Assembly: GCA_963820415.1 (NCBI GenBank)
Contig: CAWFZT010000004.1
Span: 558,001-622,000, forward strand
From: CAWFZT01 sp963820415
GTDB lineage: Bacteria; Chloroflexota; Anaerolineae; Anaerolineales; Anaerolineaceae
Direction: 5' to 3'
DNA: 64,000 nt
The notes below the pieces were generated by a model, which worked only from the letters and a program-made list of their open reading frames with translations, was not told the origin of the DNA and did not search any database. The position numbers and the translations under genes are program-made. Of this stretch, positions 46,406 through 54,338 are shown one piece after another. Within the stretch, counting starts at the first letter, position 1. The number at the start of each line of letters is the position of its first letter.

Positions 46406-47674
46406 TCAATTCGTCCAATGCGTGTTGGGGGGCCAATCCGATTGGCCAGCCACCTGGTTGGTGACTTCCTTGATAACATCTAACCAACGCTGGTTGAGGG
46501 CAATCCCGAAGAATCCTGGCCCCGAAAAGGCATAGGGCTGGCAAACGCGGAAGGCGATGAAGGCGCACAAGACTGCCAGAGCCCAGCCCAACCCAATAAG
46601 CTTCAAATGGCTGCGAAATCTGGATTCTTTCCAGCTCATAACCAGCCTGGCCATACCGGCCAGGAAAATTACCCCGAAGACCGGCAGGGTGTTGACTTTA
46701 CACGCCCCAGCCATCCCCACAGCCAGGCCAAAAAGCGCAAAATAGATCAAATTCGATCTTGAAATCTTTGCCAAATCCTTTAGCGGGACGGCCAGGACCG
46801 CAAAATAAACACTGGCGACGACAAATACGGTAGAAAAGGAATCCACCGTGAAATAGTGCGAAAGCTGGATTGGCAGGACCGCGGCTGCGCCAAGAGCAGC
46901 CGCTAAAAATCCTGTGCGTTTGTTGTACAGGCGTTTCCCTAAAAGATAGAGCATCCAGACGGCAGCCAGATCGAAGATCCCAGACATGCCTCGGCCGACC
47001 AGGGTGAGCTGATCGTAATTTGACAATTGCACCCATTCCGCAACCATGTGTGTAATGAACAGCGGCAGCATGCCGTAGGTATAGGAACCGAATTTCAGGG
47101 GGTTCAAAGTGCTGTTGGCGGTGTCAAAATATGCGCCGATCCCGTTTACACCACGAATTCCATCGGCAACCATCGAGATAAACCGTTCATCCGGGTGCTG
47201 GTGTTGGTTCTGGTCCCAATTCAAACCGACAAACCTGAAATAAGCGCCTACCAGCAGGATCAAGACCAGGCTCAAGTTAACTTTCCAGGAGGTATTTAAT
47301 TTTGAAGGTGCAACCCTAATGTCCGGTTTTTCAGGGGTACTCTGCCGGCGCAGCTCTTCTTTTGTTTCAGGTATTAAAGCCGCTGGGGTGGCTTTTTCTT
47401 GACCAATATCGTCTGGAAGAGCTGGCGCTGGCGGGCTCGGTTTTTCCGGGGCGGGTTGAATGGGGGGGGCTGCGCGTTGAAAAGTGACCGACGAAAGGAG
47501 CTGCTGTAATGTTTCCGGATCGATGCCCCACAATTTATTAAGATCGTCGACCGATTGGTAAGGGCGCAGGGCCAGGATTCTTCTGGCCAGGCGCGGCGAA
47601 ATATTTAATCTTTGAATCAGCGTCTTCTCGTCAACCTGATTCAAATCCAGCGGTGTAGGTTCTTTTTTTGTCAT
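46406..47674 (-). CDS. N-terminal part of DUF2298/GT39 protein with helix-hairpin-helix domain
   Basis: 422 residues. Residues 8-65 form helix-hairpin-helix motifs (LNQVDEKTLIQRLNISPRLA; LRPYQSVDDLNKLWGIDPE), a Pro-rich linker follows, and from about 130 a GT39/PMT glycosyltransferase begins (LILLVGAYFRFVGLNWDQ, HQHPDERFISMVADGI with the acidic pair). It stops at THWTN with TGA; eight codons later in the same frame the next gene starts. The missing rest of the GT39 fold is exactly what the following frame supplies. An R (CGA) to TGA change, real or by error, explains the break. Confidence 0.82.
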   Translation of the reverse strand: MTKKEPTPLDLNQVDEKTLIQRLNISPRLARRILALRPYQSVDDLNKLWGIDPETLQQLLSSVTFQRAAPPIQPAPEKPSPPAPALPDDIGQEKATPAALIPETKEELRRQSTPEKPDIRVAPSKLNTSWKVNLSLVLILLVGAYFRFVGLNWDQNQHQHPDERFISMVADGIRGVNGIGAYFDTANSTLNPLKFGSYTYGMLPLFITHMVAEWVQLSNYDQLTLVGRGMSGIFDLAAVWMLYLLGKRLYNKRTGFLAAALGAAAVLPIQLSHYFTVDSFSTVFVVASVYFAVLAVPLKDLAKISRSNLIYFALFGLAVGMAGACKVNTLPVFGVIFLAGMARLVMSWKESRFRSHLKLIGLGWALAVLCAFIAFRVCQPYAFSGPGFFGIALNQRWLDVIKEVTNQVAGQSDWPPNTHWTN

Positions 47675-47996
47675 AAGAATGCCGTCAAAATCGGAATAAT
47701 CTCATTGCAAGTTGCATGCCGTGAGAGCTATTCAATTCACCCTGGTTGTGGACGGAGAAATCTTTTGTGGAAAATTATATCATGCATCTTTCAGGCATAA
47801 TTGTTGCAAGGGTTTAACCGTGCGTGAATACCCGTGGGTACCTTCCGGAACTTTTACCTAGATTATAATTGTACAATTGGGCAGGCGCCAGCCTTCTGGA
47901 TCCTGTGATAAACACCCGAGAAGTGCAAGGTGATTGTAAACAAGTGTTTTTCCGGGAATATTGTATAATATTTAAAAGACTAAAAGGGAAAGGTGT
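47675..47996 (+). promoter_or_regulatory. 322-base intergenic region with -10 element for the tadE/tadG unit
   Basis: Divergent gap between the HhH-GT39 gene and tadE. The only clear signal is TATAAT at 47964-47969, 28 bases before the tadE start, with no good -35. AAGGGAAAGGTGT serves as ribosome site. No RNA gene or repeat recognised in the rest. Confidence 0.45.
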
Positions 47997-48773
47997 ATGC
48001 GTAAAAAGATACGTGGCCAGTCGCTGCTTGAATTCGCCATATTGGTTCCTCTGCTGGTTTTATTTGTCCTGGGAGCGGCGGAAATCACTTTATTTATTGG
48101 GACTTATACCAACGTGATCGATCTGACCCGCGAAGCAGCCCGTTTTGCTTCGGTGCGTGATCCAACTAAACAAGGCACTGAACAAAATTGTGGTCCATCT
48201 GACTCAATTTTGCATCCTCTTCCTTATGATAATTCTTTTTTTTATGATACAGCCTGTATTTTTTCACCACTCAGTGGCTCGGATTCCTGTAGAACTGACG
48301 ATCCTGCTTTTTGTAATGGCTTCAATTCCACGATTTTTTTCAAATTAAATGAAGATGATATATTGGTTAACGTATTCACGGTTACGAACAATATGGTTAC
48401 AGCTCATTATCCTAGTTCTGATCCCTTTAATCTAACTATACCTGTCACGCCCTGGGTTTGGTCTACGTCAAGAGCTTCACACCAGGAGAATTGGAAATAT
48501 AATTGCGATGGTACGCCGATTGTACCAACCCCTTCTGCTTATTTCACTGTGGAAAAAATGGACACTTACCTTGGAGAAACGCCAGGGACCGTTCTAAATA
48601 AAGGGTTTGTCACCGTGGAAGCCTATTACTGCTACCACCAGGTCTTGAAAGTGCCCTTGATCGGTCTTTTATTTCCCGATCCGATGCAAATCCACGTCTA
48701 CACCGTAATGCCTTTGCCGGCTGCCGCCCCGGCTGATACCCCGTACCCGACCGATACGCCGACTGGTCCCTGA
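47997..48773 (+). CDS. TadE-like minor pseudopilin
   Basis: 258 residues. A short basic N-terminus is followed by GQSLLEFAILVPLLVLFVLG, the TadE/TadG signature with Glu in the helix, then an extracellular domain with several Cys pairs (CGPSDSILHP, CIFSPLSGSDSC, CNGFNS) and a Pro/Thr/Asp C-terminus (TPYPTDTPTGP). TadE-like proteins are minor pilins or envelope parts of the Tad machine. It opens a second tad cluster about 37 kb from the ATPase genes. Confidence 0.88.
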   Translation: MRKKIRGQSLLEFAILVPLLVLFVLGAAEITLFIGTYTNVIDLTREAARFASVRDPTKQGTEQNCGPSDSILHPLPYDNSFFYDTACIFSPLSGSDSCRTDDPAFCNGFNSTIFFKLNEDDILVNVFTVTNNMVTAHYPSSDPFNLTIPVTPWVWSTSRASHQENWKYNCDGTPIVPTPSAYFTVEKMDTYLGETPGTVLNKGFVTVEAYYCYHQVLKVPLIGLLFPDPMQIHVYTVMPLPAAAPADTPYPTDTPTGP

Positions 48774-48796
48774 GATTATTTTATTCACCGGAGAAA

Positions 48797-50740
48797 ATGA
48801 TGAGGAGAACTTTTATCCGAAAATCCGAAAAAGGCCAGACCTGGATCATCATGGCTGTGGCGATCACGGTTTTGATTATCGTGTTGGGGTTTGCCGTCGA
48901 CAGCGCCGTCCTGTTTTCGAATTACACCAAGCTCAAGCGCGCCGTAGACGCCGGGGCGGTATCGGCGGCCAACGAATACAAAGTGAAGAATGCGAAAGAC
49001 AATGTAAATGATCCGGTCAATTTACCCAAGCTCGAAGGCTATCTGAAGGCGGCTGCGCTGGAAATGTTGACCATGCACGATCTGGACGTGACCGCAAACA
49101 AGATCAACCTGCAAGTATATATCTGTGACGATGCGAATATACAGACTTTGGCCCCAGCCTTGTATACTATGTGCCCGGCGGTGGGGCAGACGCCGAGGAA
49201 GCTGGTCTATGTCCAGGCCAGCGAGGAAGCGCCGACCTATTTCTTGACCCTCATCGGCATCAATTCCATTCCTTTGACCACCTATTCCATTTCCGAGGCA
49301 GCTCCCATCGACCTGGTGCTTGTTTTCGACACCTCCGAATCCATGGGAGTCAATTCACCGGGTTATGTACCGGATAATTTTAACCCGGCAGTTTGTAATT
49401 CAGCCATTAACCCCGACGGCACAATTGGCAATTGTGAACCGCTGCGTACCGCTAAAATCGCTGCCACGAACCTGGTTAAGACATTATTCAATGGATATGA
49501 CCAGGTGGCTGTTGTATCCTTCGCACAGGTGCCAGTCCTTTATCGAGGTCTTACGAAAGATCTTACCGATGATTCTGCGGGTGCACTAACTGCGATTAAC
49601 AACATTCAACTGCATGACGATGCTCCGGCTCTCTTATTAAATTCTAACTGGTATAGCAACAACTTACTAAATCCTAGCGACCCGGAAGACCGGGACGGAG
49701 ATGGGGTGGACGCAGACACCCCCCCGTGTAATGTAACCCCCGTTGATATAGATGGTAATTATGATCCAAATCCAGCGCACCTGGCTGACCCACAATATTG
49801 GCTGGATCAGGATAAGGACAATTATCTGCAACGGCTTAGTAACCCCAGTATTCCTTTTGTTCCTTGCGATAGAGGTGATAGACTGGATGCCTTCGACTGG
49901 AACCAGGATGGCATGGAGGATGCTTCTGACGTGGCGGCATCCAACGCCTGGATTGGTCTACAACCCCATGAATATTGCAGTAATTATGCGGAAGATGGGA
50001 CTTGCGTCCCCGGTTACTGGCAAACTCTGCCTATGTCGATCCTTTCCACCTGCACCGGCTGCGGCATTCGCATGGCGACCAATGAACTGGTGATAGGCGG
50101 GCGCTCGAATTCGGTATGGGTGATGGTGCTTCTCTCGGACGGGGTGGCCAACCTGACCGATACACCCACAACTCTTCCACTGCCAAACCCTTTCGGCATT
50201 CCTACCAGTTATCCGGATGGGTATTGCGGTGGGAGTATCGATAACCCCCTCTGGTCGGACCTTTGTCTGAAGCCTTCTTCATGGCCGCGCTATTGTATCA
50301 ATCCCACGCTCATCCCTACCCCTCCCGCCACCGCGGTGGCGCCGGGAGATGTCTGCCCACCTGGGTCTACACCAGTGGGCAACCCTCCTTCGGTTTCGCC
50401 TCCCTATAACCCGGAAGCTTATGCCCGCGATATGGCAGATCGGGCGGCTTTGCTGCATGGCAGCATTGCTGAAACCAAGGGCAGCGACATGTCCATCTAT
50501 ACCATTGGCTTAGGCCCCTTCGCGGTTAATGGAGAAACTTTGATGCGCTATATCGCTGACATTGGAGATGATGGCACTCGAAATAGTATCAATCCTAATT
50601 ATACAGGTCTCATGGGATGCGATTTCTATTCGTTGGATTATCAAGAATGCGGCCAATATTATTTTACCCGGGATGCGAATAAACTCGGAACAATTTTTGA
50701 CAGCATTGCTTCGCGTATCTATACCAAGATCACCTATTGA
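48797..50740 (+). CDS. TadG-like protein with von Willebrand A domain
   Basis: 647 residues, ATG at 48797 (GGAGAAA upstream). The N-terminal TadG helix (GQTWIIMAVAITVLIIVLG) anchors the chain. From about 170 a vWA domain appears with the MIDAS motif DTSESM (LVLVFDTSESMG), interrupted by an Asp-rich stretch (DPEDRDGDGVDADT) that resembles calcium-binding loops, then VMVLLSDGVANLT and SIYTIGLGPFAVNG. It likely sits outside the membrane and mediates metal-dependent adhesion or pilus assembly. The next TadE-like gene follows by 17 bases. Confidence 0.88.
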   Translation: MMRRTFIRKSEKGQTWIIMAVAITVLIIVLGFAVDSAVLFSNYTKLKRAVDAGAVSAANEYKVKNAKDNVNDPVNLPKLEGYLKAAALEMLTMHDLDVTANKINLQVYICDDANIQTLAPALYTMCPAVGQTPRKLVYVQASEEAPTYFLTLIGINSIPLTTYSISEAAPIDLVLVFDTSESMGVNSPGYVPDNFNPAVCNSAINPDGTIGNCEPLRTAKIAATNLVKTLFNGYDQVAVVSFAQVPVLYRGLTKDLTDDSAGALTAINNIQLHDDAPALLLNSNWYSNNLLNPSDPEDRDGDGVDADTPPCNVTPVDIDGNYDPNPAHLADPQYWLDQDKDNYLQRLSNPSIPFVPCDRGDRLDAFDWNQDGMEDASDVAASNAWIGLQPHEYCSNYAEDGTCVPGYWQTLPMSILSTCTGCGIRMATNELVIGGRSNSVWVMVLLSDGVANLTDTPTTLPLPNPFGIPTSYPDGYCGGSIDNPLWSDLCLKPSSWPRYCINPTLIPTPPATAVAPGDVCPPGSTPVGNPPSVSPPYNPEAYARDMADRAALLHGSIAETKGSDMSIYTIGLGPFAVNGETLMRYIADIGDDGTRNSINPNYTGLMGCDFYSLDYQECGQYYFTRDANKLGTIFDSIASRIYTKITY

Positions 50741-50757
50741 TCAAGGCCAGGTGGGTT

Positions 50758-52521
50758 ATGAAATCATTGAAAAGAATTAGAAATCATTTATACGCAAAGT
50801 TGGGGCAGAGCTTCGTCGAATTTGCGCTCGTTCTGCCTTTGCTGCTCTTGCTGCTGACCGCTATCATTGAGTTTTCCTATGCTTTCTACACCTGGGTGGC
50901 CTTGCAGGAGGTGGCGCGCATCGGGGTGCGCTACGCCGTCACCGGGCAGTTCGACCCTCAATATTGCCCTGCAGCCGACACCACACTGGATGCCTATTAT
51001 CCTGGGATTGCCGCCAACGATCCCAATCATGATTGTATCGTAGAATCCACTGTGGCTGCTCTCATTGTCAACGGCGTCCCCCTGCCATTCGAGGAACAAA
51101 CCAACTTGCTGGAGGATTGGGCGCGCCTGCCCACCATCCGGGATGCAGCCATGCACGGCGGGGCAGGATTGCTTTTCGACCCCGGTGTTTCTGGAAATTA
51201 TGAAGATTATCTTAAAGATGCTGAAACTTTACACCGTTGCAAGCCTTCCGGCTAATGCCGCCTTATTCGAGCAACACCGCGGTAACCCGACCGCCAATGG
51301 TTACATTGACATTCAAGTTTGCAGCAGCCGCGCTTACGCGTCTGTGGATGTGAGCACCCCACATTATTACCAAAACGTGGTGAACCGGGAGGACCAATAT
51401 TTCGGAGTTTGCACCAGTGTGCTGCCTTATACAGCTTACGATTCCACTAACCCTTATAACAATAGGTACTATACCGATGATCCGGGCGGCCCAGGCGACC
51501 GTGTACGCGTTTACGCCACCTACGACCATCCCCTCATCACCCCCTTTCTTAATGCAATCTGGCCCAATCTGAAGATGACCACCTCTCAAGATGGGGTAGT
51601 CGAAAAATTTCGCATTTCACGTGTGGCCGGGCAGGCTAGCTCGATCTCGACCTTGCCTCCGCCAACTCCCACCCCCACACCTACCGATACTCCGACTCCC
51701 ACACCCACACAAACGGATACGCCTACCCCGACGCCGACCTTTACTATCACGCCGACGTTCACTTCCACTTCGACTTCTTCGCCGACCTATACTCCAACCA
51801 TCACATTAACGCCGTCCGAGACCCCCACGTCTACTGAGACATTAACCGCCACACCTTCTGGAACACCCACCATCACTTCTACACCTACTTCACACCTACC
51901 CTTACCAATACGAGAACACCGAGACCAACCAGGACTCCCACGAGCACCTCTACGATTACCAACACCCCCACGATAACCCAGACCCCCACAATTACCAATA
52001 CACCCACCAAGACCCCAACTATTACACTCACACCCACGCGCACGAACACGCCCACAATTACCAACACACCCACGAAGACGAACACACCCACGGTAACCAA
52101 TACTGCCACGCGCACCAACACGCCCACAATTACCAGAACACCTACCAACACACCCACGAAGACGAACACGCCCACAATTACCAATACAGCCACGAAGACG
52201 AATACCCCTACGGTTACTAAAACACCAACTAACACTCCTACAAATACTCCCATCACGCCCACGAATACCTCCACCAAGACGAACACGCCGACCAATACTC
52301 CCACCAATACCAACACACCTGTGCCGCCCACTAATACCAACACACCTACACTCACGCGCACTGCTACAGCAACTTTCACACCCACGCCCACCAACACTGC
52401 TACGATAACCCCCACACCTACGAAGACGCCAACGCCAACCATTACGCCAACCCGGACTCCTACACCTCCACCATGCCTGACTCCCAAGGAAGCCGGTGGT
52501 TGTCCGACACCCACGCCTTAA
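50758..52521 (+). CDS. TadE-like pseudopilin with a very long Thr/Pro-rich tail (two frameshifts in this sequence)
   Basis: Start at the ATG at 50758 behind AGGTGG. The TadE segment is GQSFVEFALVLPLLLLLLTA, followed by an extracellular domain with Cys (QYCPAADTTLDAYYPG; NDPNHDCIVESTV). A frame change near 51240 leads into NGYIDIQVCSSRAYASVDVS and ISRVAGQASSIS; from 51655 the chain is Thr/Pro repeat (TPT, TNTPT), and a second frame change near 51890 lets the repeat run to 52521 with CLTPKEAGGCPTPTP. About 587 residues once corrected, half of it tail. Such tails are flexible stalks and likely O-glycosylated, possibly by the GT39 enzymes next door. Confidence 0.8.
51655..52490 (+). repeat. Low-complexity repeat encoding Thr/Pro tail
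   Basis: Irregular tandem units built on ACNCCNACN codons (Thr-Pro-Thr), with longer repeats such as ACGAAGACGAACAC and CCCACAATTACCAA recurring through 52000-52300. This makes a G/V-rich frame on the opposite strand that is only a shadow. Confidence 0.85.
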
Positions 52522-52534
52522 ACGGAAAATTATG

Positions 52535-52582
52535 GAATAACTGACCGCCCCCAAAGATTGCTTTGGGGGCGGTCAGTTATTC
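52535..52582. terminator. Hairpin between convergent tadE and aconitase-X genes
   Basis: A 22-bp perfect stem (GAATAACTGACCGCCCCCAA... with its complement) and a 4-base ATTG loop, centred between the stops at 52521 (plus) and 52608 (minus). T-runs are short on both sides, but position and strength suit bidirectional termination. Confidence 0.7.
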
Positions 52583-52607
52583 GGCAATGGTACGGAAGGT
52601 TACATTT

Positions 52608-52987
52608 TTATAACACTTCGACCGTTCCGTTTTCTCCGTCCACGATTAACCTCGTTCCATTCTCAATTCTGTCAATTGGAATTTGGTCGACGCAGGGGAT
52701 TTCAGCAATAATGCAGCCCACGGCGGTGATCGTCTCGCATTCCCGGTTGACGATAGCCAAGGGAGCTTTGTTCACCTTTTTCAAGCGGTAGAGCGTGTAC
52801 GATCCCACGGTCGAGCCTTTTCCGGTGGGGAAAACCAGGATTATTCCGCTGATGGATTGCCCTTCCAGGGTGTGGCCTTTTTCAACGACCAGACCGGTCT
52901 CAGGATCGACCCCACCGAAGAAGGAAATGCCCTGGCTGGTGACCAGCGCTTCGCCGGTCACCTACCATGACCGCCGATCAGGATCAT
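52608..52987 (-). CDS. Phosphomevalonate dehydratase small subunit (aconitase X swivel domain, DUF126) (frameshifted in this sequence)
   Basis: The main frame (52608-52961) is a complete swivel domain: GEALVTSQGISFFGGVDPET, then GLVVEKGHTLEGQSISG, VFPTGKGSTVGSYTLYRL and RECETITAVGCIIAEIPCVD. The natural start is the ATG at 52987 (MILIGGHG), fused to the large-subunit stop (ATGA); one missing G near 52961-52964 prevents reading through into VTGEALV. The two-subunit form with separate small gene is the archaeal type of aconitase X, phosphomevalonate dehydratase. With the large subunit it dehydrates 5-phosphomevalonate using an Fe-S cluster. A 45-base tandem copy of the gene junction lies just upstream. 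Confidence 0.85.
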
Positions 52988-53069
52988 TTTAGCGCCTCGT
53001 AGATCACTTCATCGAAATGCGCCTGCCGATCAGGATCATTTTAGCGCCTCGTAGATCACTTCATCGAAA
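52973..53069. repeat. 45-base direct repeat at the aconitase-X subunit junction
   Basis: An identical 45-base sequence occurs at 52973-53017 and 53025-53069, period 52. It contains the last codons of the large subunit (FDEVIYEALK), its stop and the overlapping ATG of the small subunit, so the junction is duplicated. Recent tandem duplication or assembly artefact. Confidence 0.9.
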
Positions 53070-54236
53070 GACATGAACCTGGTTTTGATTTTGTTCTTCC
53101 CATAGGCATAGTAGCATGCCTTGGCGCTGTCGGTGGCGAGGGTATGGAAGCGACCCTGGATTGGAGCCACTACGCAGCACGTATCGGCGGCGATGACCGC
53201 CCCGGCCTCTTTGATGATAGCAGTATAGCCCATCCGATCGGCAATTTGCCGGGTGGGCCGGGCGGTGGTGATCCAGAAGGTTTTTTTGACCTTCTTGCCG
53301 TGTAAAAGTTCAGCCACGCGGGCGATCTCGGTGATGGAAAGGTGCGGGCAGCCCAGGCTGACGAAATCGATTTCACCGGCGGTGTCGTCGTTGAGCGAGC
53401 GAGCCGCGGCTTCGATGTCTGCCTGGCTGAGGGCGACCACCTCGGCTGGGGGTTCGAACATAGTGGCTTCGGGAGTGATGTTTTCCATGTGGAAGAGGGC
53501 TGCTCCGCCGTAGGTGGCCAGGCTGGCGCAGAACGATTTCAGGTTTTCAAGGGAGGCTGACGCAATTCCCTGGATGTATACTACCCGGTTTTGCCTGCGC
53601 CTCTCGATCTCCTGGCCGATCCGCAGGCCCAGGGCGCCAAACTCGCTATTATCCTCAAGCTGCGCCTGAACGCGGATGGTCACGCTTGGGGCGCGATTTT
53701 CTGTGAGGTGCAGGCCATAGGCGGGAGTCCTGCCGGTCAGGGCGGCCGCCAGGGCGCTTGGCCCGCCTTCACGGTTGGTGCGCGCTCCCAGCACGGAGTT
53801 GGCGTAGCAGACCGCACTGCTTTCCGCCCAGGCGATATGTTCACCATAGTGGGGCAGGTTGCCGGTCAGGTAAGGCGTGCAGGTGCAGGTAGTCACGATG
53901 CCCATACGCCTGAACGCATCGATCACTTGCTGCTGCTGGCGGGCGAAATCCTCGCCTATCCCCAGGGAAGCCCGGTCCTCGATATCCATACCGGCCGGGT
54001 TGAGGGTGGTTAACACGCTGTGCCTTTCCGCCGCCGGAGGCTATTTCTGAAAGGAAATCCAGGCCAGCTTCGCCCAGGTTATCGTAGCTGACCCCCGATA
54101 CCTGTACGGATGTGACCGGGATCATTCTTTCGGCCTGGTAAATCGTGCCCAGGGCGACCAGGATTTCCATCGCTTTGCGGGTGGAAGGTCCAAACTCGCC
54201 TTGCAGCATTTGCCTTTCAATTTCAGATAATTCCAT
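53036..54236 (-). CDS. Phosphomevalonate dehydratase large subunit (aconitase X catalytic domain) (frameshifted in this sequence)
   Basis: Start at the ATG at 54236 (MELSEIERQMLQGEFGPSTR). The frame changes near 54017-54023, where an extra base splits GGGKASVLTTLNPAGMD. Beyond it are the aconitase-X signatures: CTCTPYLTGNLPHYGEHIAW, then ESSAVCYANSVLGARTNREG, GPSALAAALTGRTPAYGLHL, SLGCPHLSITEIARV and ADTCCVVAPIQGRF with Cys for the cluster. About 400 residues, the length of archaeal large subunits. It dehydrates phosphomevalonate to trans-anhydromevalonate 5-phosphate, in the archaeal mevalonate route. It stands between the UbiD decarboxylase and the small subunit, all minus strand. Hydroxyproline dehydratases are the main alternative; the UbiD neighbour argues against it. 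Confidence 0.87.
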
Positions 54237-54257
54237 ATGTTCTTTCTGGTAAAGGGA

Positions 54258-54309
54258 CCGAATTTTGGATTGTGAGTGTGCGTACGCACACTCACAATCC
54301 AAAATTCGG
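54258..54309. repeat. 52-base perfect palindrome between ubiD and aconitase-X genes
   Basis: CCGAATTTTGGATTGTGAGT and onward to its exact reverse complement, 26-bp arms without a loop, centred on GCGTACGC (54284/54283). It has no following T-run. On the minus strand the sequence entering it (GGCTCTTCGGGAGTCGCCGA) resembles the arm of the dispersed palindromic element, so it may be a divergent copy. Confidence 0.85.
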
Positions 54310-54338
54310 AATTCTATTTCGGCGACTCCCGAAGAGCC

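Noticed and set aside
46406..46408. TGA recoded as an amino acid (selenocysteine or Trp)
   Set aside because: TGA serves as the normal stop for many genes here and the other in-frame interruptions are TAA; the flanking family position needs Arg-like residues, and no SECIS-like structure was noticed.
50881..51240. Antisense open frame overlapping tadE
   Set aside because: The TadE signature and hydrophobic pattern are on the plus strand, and the minus frame has no start signal.
51787..52554. Long Gly/Val/Arg-rich open frames on the minus strand
   Set aside because: They are antisense shadows of the Thr/Pro codon repeat and have no start signal or family likeness.
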